A DNA stretch of 64,000 nt from Armigeres subalbatus. Its lineage: Eukaryota > Arthropoda > Insecta > Diptera > Culicidae. The notes beneath the pieces were generated by a model that saw nothing but the letters and a program-made list of their open reading frames with translations, searched no databases and was not told the DNA's origin. Shown here in pieces: positions 62,150 to 64,000 of this stretch. The first letter of the stretch is position 1. The number at the start of each line of letters is the position of its first letter. Position numbers and translations under genes: made by a program. The stretch covers positions 36,710,120 through 36,774,119 of the forward strand of contig NC_085141.1 in NCBI RefSeq assembly GCF_024139115.2, read 5' to 3'.

Positions 62150-64000
62150 ATTGTGTAATAGTTTATTGTGAAAGCTCTAGGAAAAGTTCCTTCAAAAACT
62201 TCCAATTCCAGGAATTCCTGAGAATAATTGAAAAAGTATCGTTTTTAAGATTTCCTTCAGAATTTCTTCCTTCGGAAATAATTCCAGAAATTGCTACGGA
62301 AATGAATTTAAAAGTTTCCTTTAAAAAAAACTTAGAAAATTACTTCAGGAATTCTTCCGGAAATTTCTTTATATATTTCTTTGGAAATTCCTTACGAAAT
62401 TTCATACGATTCCTTCAGAATTTCCATTACCGATTTCTGTAGATAATCCTTTGCGAATTTTATTCGAAATTCTTTAAGGAATACATACGAAAATGAGTGC
62501 AGGGGTTCCTACGAAAATTCGTTGAGACTCCTTAAGAATTCCTTCAGAAGTTTATTTAGCAATTCCTCCGGAAATTCCTTGAGATATTCCGTTAAGAGTT
62601 TTTCCAAAAAATGCTTACAAAATCCTTCATTTTTCAAAAGTAATACCTTTAGAAAATTCCTTGAGAACTCCTTCGAAAATTCATCTTTTGAAATTTCTTT
62701 GGAAATTATTTAATGAATTCCTTAAATAAATTCTTCAAGATATTGAATAAGAAATTCTTCAATTTTCCTGAGGTATTTCTGCACAATTATTTCAAGCAAT
62801 TCCTTAAAACATTCTCTGCAGGAATTCCTTCGAATATGCCTTCATGAGTTCTTTCCGAAAATCTTTCAGTAATTTTCACTGATTTTTTCAACAATTCTTT
62901 CCTGAAAGTCTTTTAGGGTTTATCATTACAAAATTATAGCTAAAGTAGTTTTAGATTATTTAATCAAGTGAATTTTTGGAGGAGTTTTTGAAGAAAATCA
63001 TGGAGGGTTTTGTACAAGAATTTCCAAATTAACTTTTCAAGGCATTTCAAAAGAACCTGAAGGATTTTCGAAAATAATTCCTTAAAGAACTGTTAAAAGA
63101 GTTTTTGAAGGTATTTCTAGAAGGCTTCCTAAAATATTCCTAGAGGAATTTTCAGAGGATCCATAAACAAATTTCTGAAGAATTTTGAAGGAGTTTCCAG
63201 AGGAATGTCTAATAGTGCCTACTGGCATTTCTGAAGTAAAATCTAGATTTCTCCAAGGAATTCTTTGGACTTTTTTTTTCAGTAATGTATTCGCAATTTC
63301 CTCCAGAAATTCCTTTCTTTCGATTTGTCCAGTAAGTCCTCAAATTGCCTCCAAGGAGCTCACACAAAACTCCGGGAAACGAATTCCAGAAAGTCTTTCA
63401 GACTTCTTTGCAAAGTTCTTGGGCGAATTTCTAGGAAATTCCTTAAGTATTCCTGAACAAGTTCCTGAAAGAATATCCTGAAAAAACTTCCGACAATCTT
63501 AGATTTTTTCCAAGAGTTCTAGGGATCGCATTAATTTTTAGGAAATAAATCTAGAAAAAATAAATGATAAGAAAAAAATAAAATATTTCAAATCTTCCCT
63601 CAGGAATTATTTAAGAACTTCTACCAGGATTGGTTTTAGGAAATTCCTTTGGACAAACTTCATGAATTCCTTAGCAAATTCCATCTTCCATAGCTTCACA
63701 AATCCTCTCGAATATGCCTTCCGAAAATCCTTCACAAATTTCTTTTGAAATATCATCAGAAAATATTTAAGAAGATCCTTCGAAAATCCTCTAAAACGGA
63801 TTCCTTCAAAAATTAACTAAAAATTCCTTCTAAAATTCATTCGCAAATTCCTTTAGGGTTTGATAATTTGCTTAGAAATTTCTTTCGGATTTTTTTAGAA
63901 ATTAGTTCGGAAATTTCTTAGAAATTCCTTAAAGGGTTCCTTATCAAGCTTCTTGACAATTTTTCCTGAAATTCCCATAGGAATTCTTTCAGAACAACCT
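62150..64000. repeat. Far-decayed GGAATTCC-type minisatellite
   Basis: Words such as ggaattcctt, cagaaattcc and ttccttcagaa recur throughout but no two neighbours are alike. Polarity seems to change more than once (TTCC-rich to about 62900, GGA-rich about 62970-63220, TTCC-rich again afterwards). The open frames here are not gene-like. Confidence 0.75.

Noticed and set aside
1..64000. Fragments of RNA-virus genomes integrated in the chromosome, as known in Aedes
   Set aside because: I saw no flavivirus-, rhabdovirus- or chuvirus-like protein motifs in any frame; a protein search would be needed for very short pieces.

Overview
This window looks like repeat-rich nuclear DNA of an animal, most likely a culicine mosquito of the Aedes type. 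The evidence is the mix of transposons: BEL/Pao, RTE, Jockey (Juan-like), LOA (Lian-like) and R1-clade retrotransposons, tRNA-derived SINEs with an (AAG)n tail, hAT elements and many short inverted-repeat elements, packed between long minisatellites. The species is inferred from recalled family resemblance, not from a search. I found no intact host gene, rRNA, functional tRNA or CRISPR array. Every convincing coding stretch is a decayed transposon gene.

Layout. 1-1167: right end of a hAT element filled with a ~23-bp minisatellite. 1703-3670: decayed BEL/Pao, minus strand. 4205-11880: RTE LINE (+), split by a 462-bp insertion with 10-bp target duplications and by a near full-length Jockey LINE (6926-11392). 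12941-14535: complete hAT element of the same minisatellite-bearing family, with an 8-bp target duplication. 17119-21535: a dispersed repeat carrying two nested retroposons, an internally deleted R1-clade element (17281-20060, 15-bp duplication inside an ACAY-type microsatellite) and a non-coding poly(A) retroposon (20288-21457). 22683-22980: SINE. 23448-25489: second BEL/Pao, minus strand. 25780-30130: hAT end, short mobile elements and foldbacks.

30301-35975: a very long GGAAGTTCC/GGAATTCC minisatellite (12/24-bp units) interrupted by an ORF1-only LINE (33507-34683). 36505-37435: foldback element and two SINEs. 38873-39208: the only open frame that I cannot tie to a transposon. 40381-45250: third BEL/Pao (+), with two nested insertions. 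46817-47906: two short elements with 8-bp duplications. 48399-54152: LOA-clade LINE with RNase H, split by a 1958-bp foldback element (49389-51346). 54841-59220: two inverted blocks of a 150-bp satellite flanking a decayed GGAATTCC array that holds an RTE fragment; one block carries a clean 429-bp hAT insertion. 61051-62091: nested inverted-repeat elements. 62150-64000: decayed GGAATTCC array.

The elements do not act as a pathway. They form a stratified record in which target-site duplications order the insertions in time. I see no clear new biological system. The best leads are minisatellite growth inside hAT ends, the large hAT-like foldback, the polarity-switching GGAA array, and the R1-clade copy that hit an ACAY tract inside another repeat.
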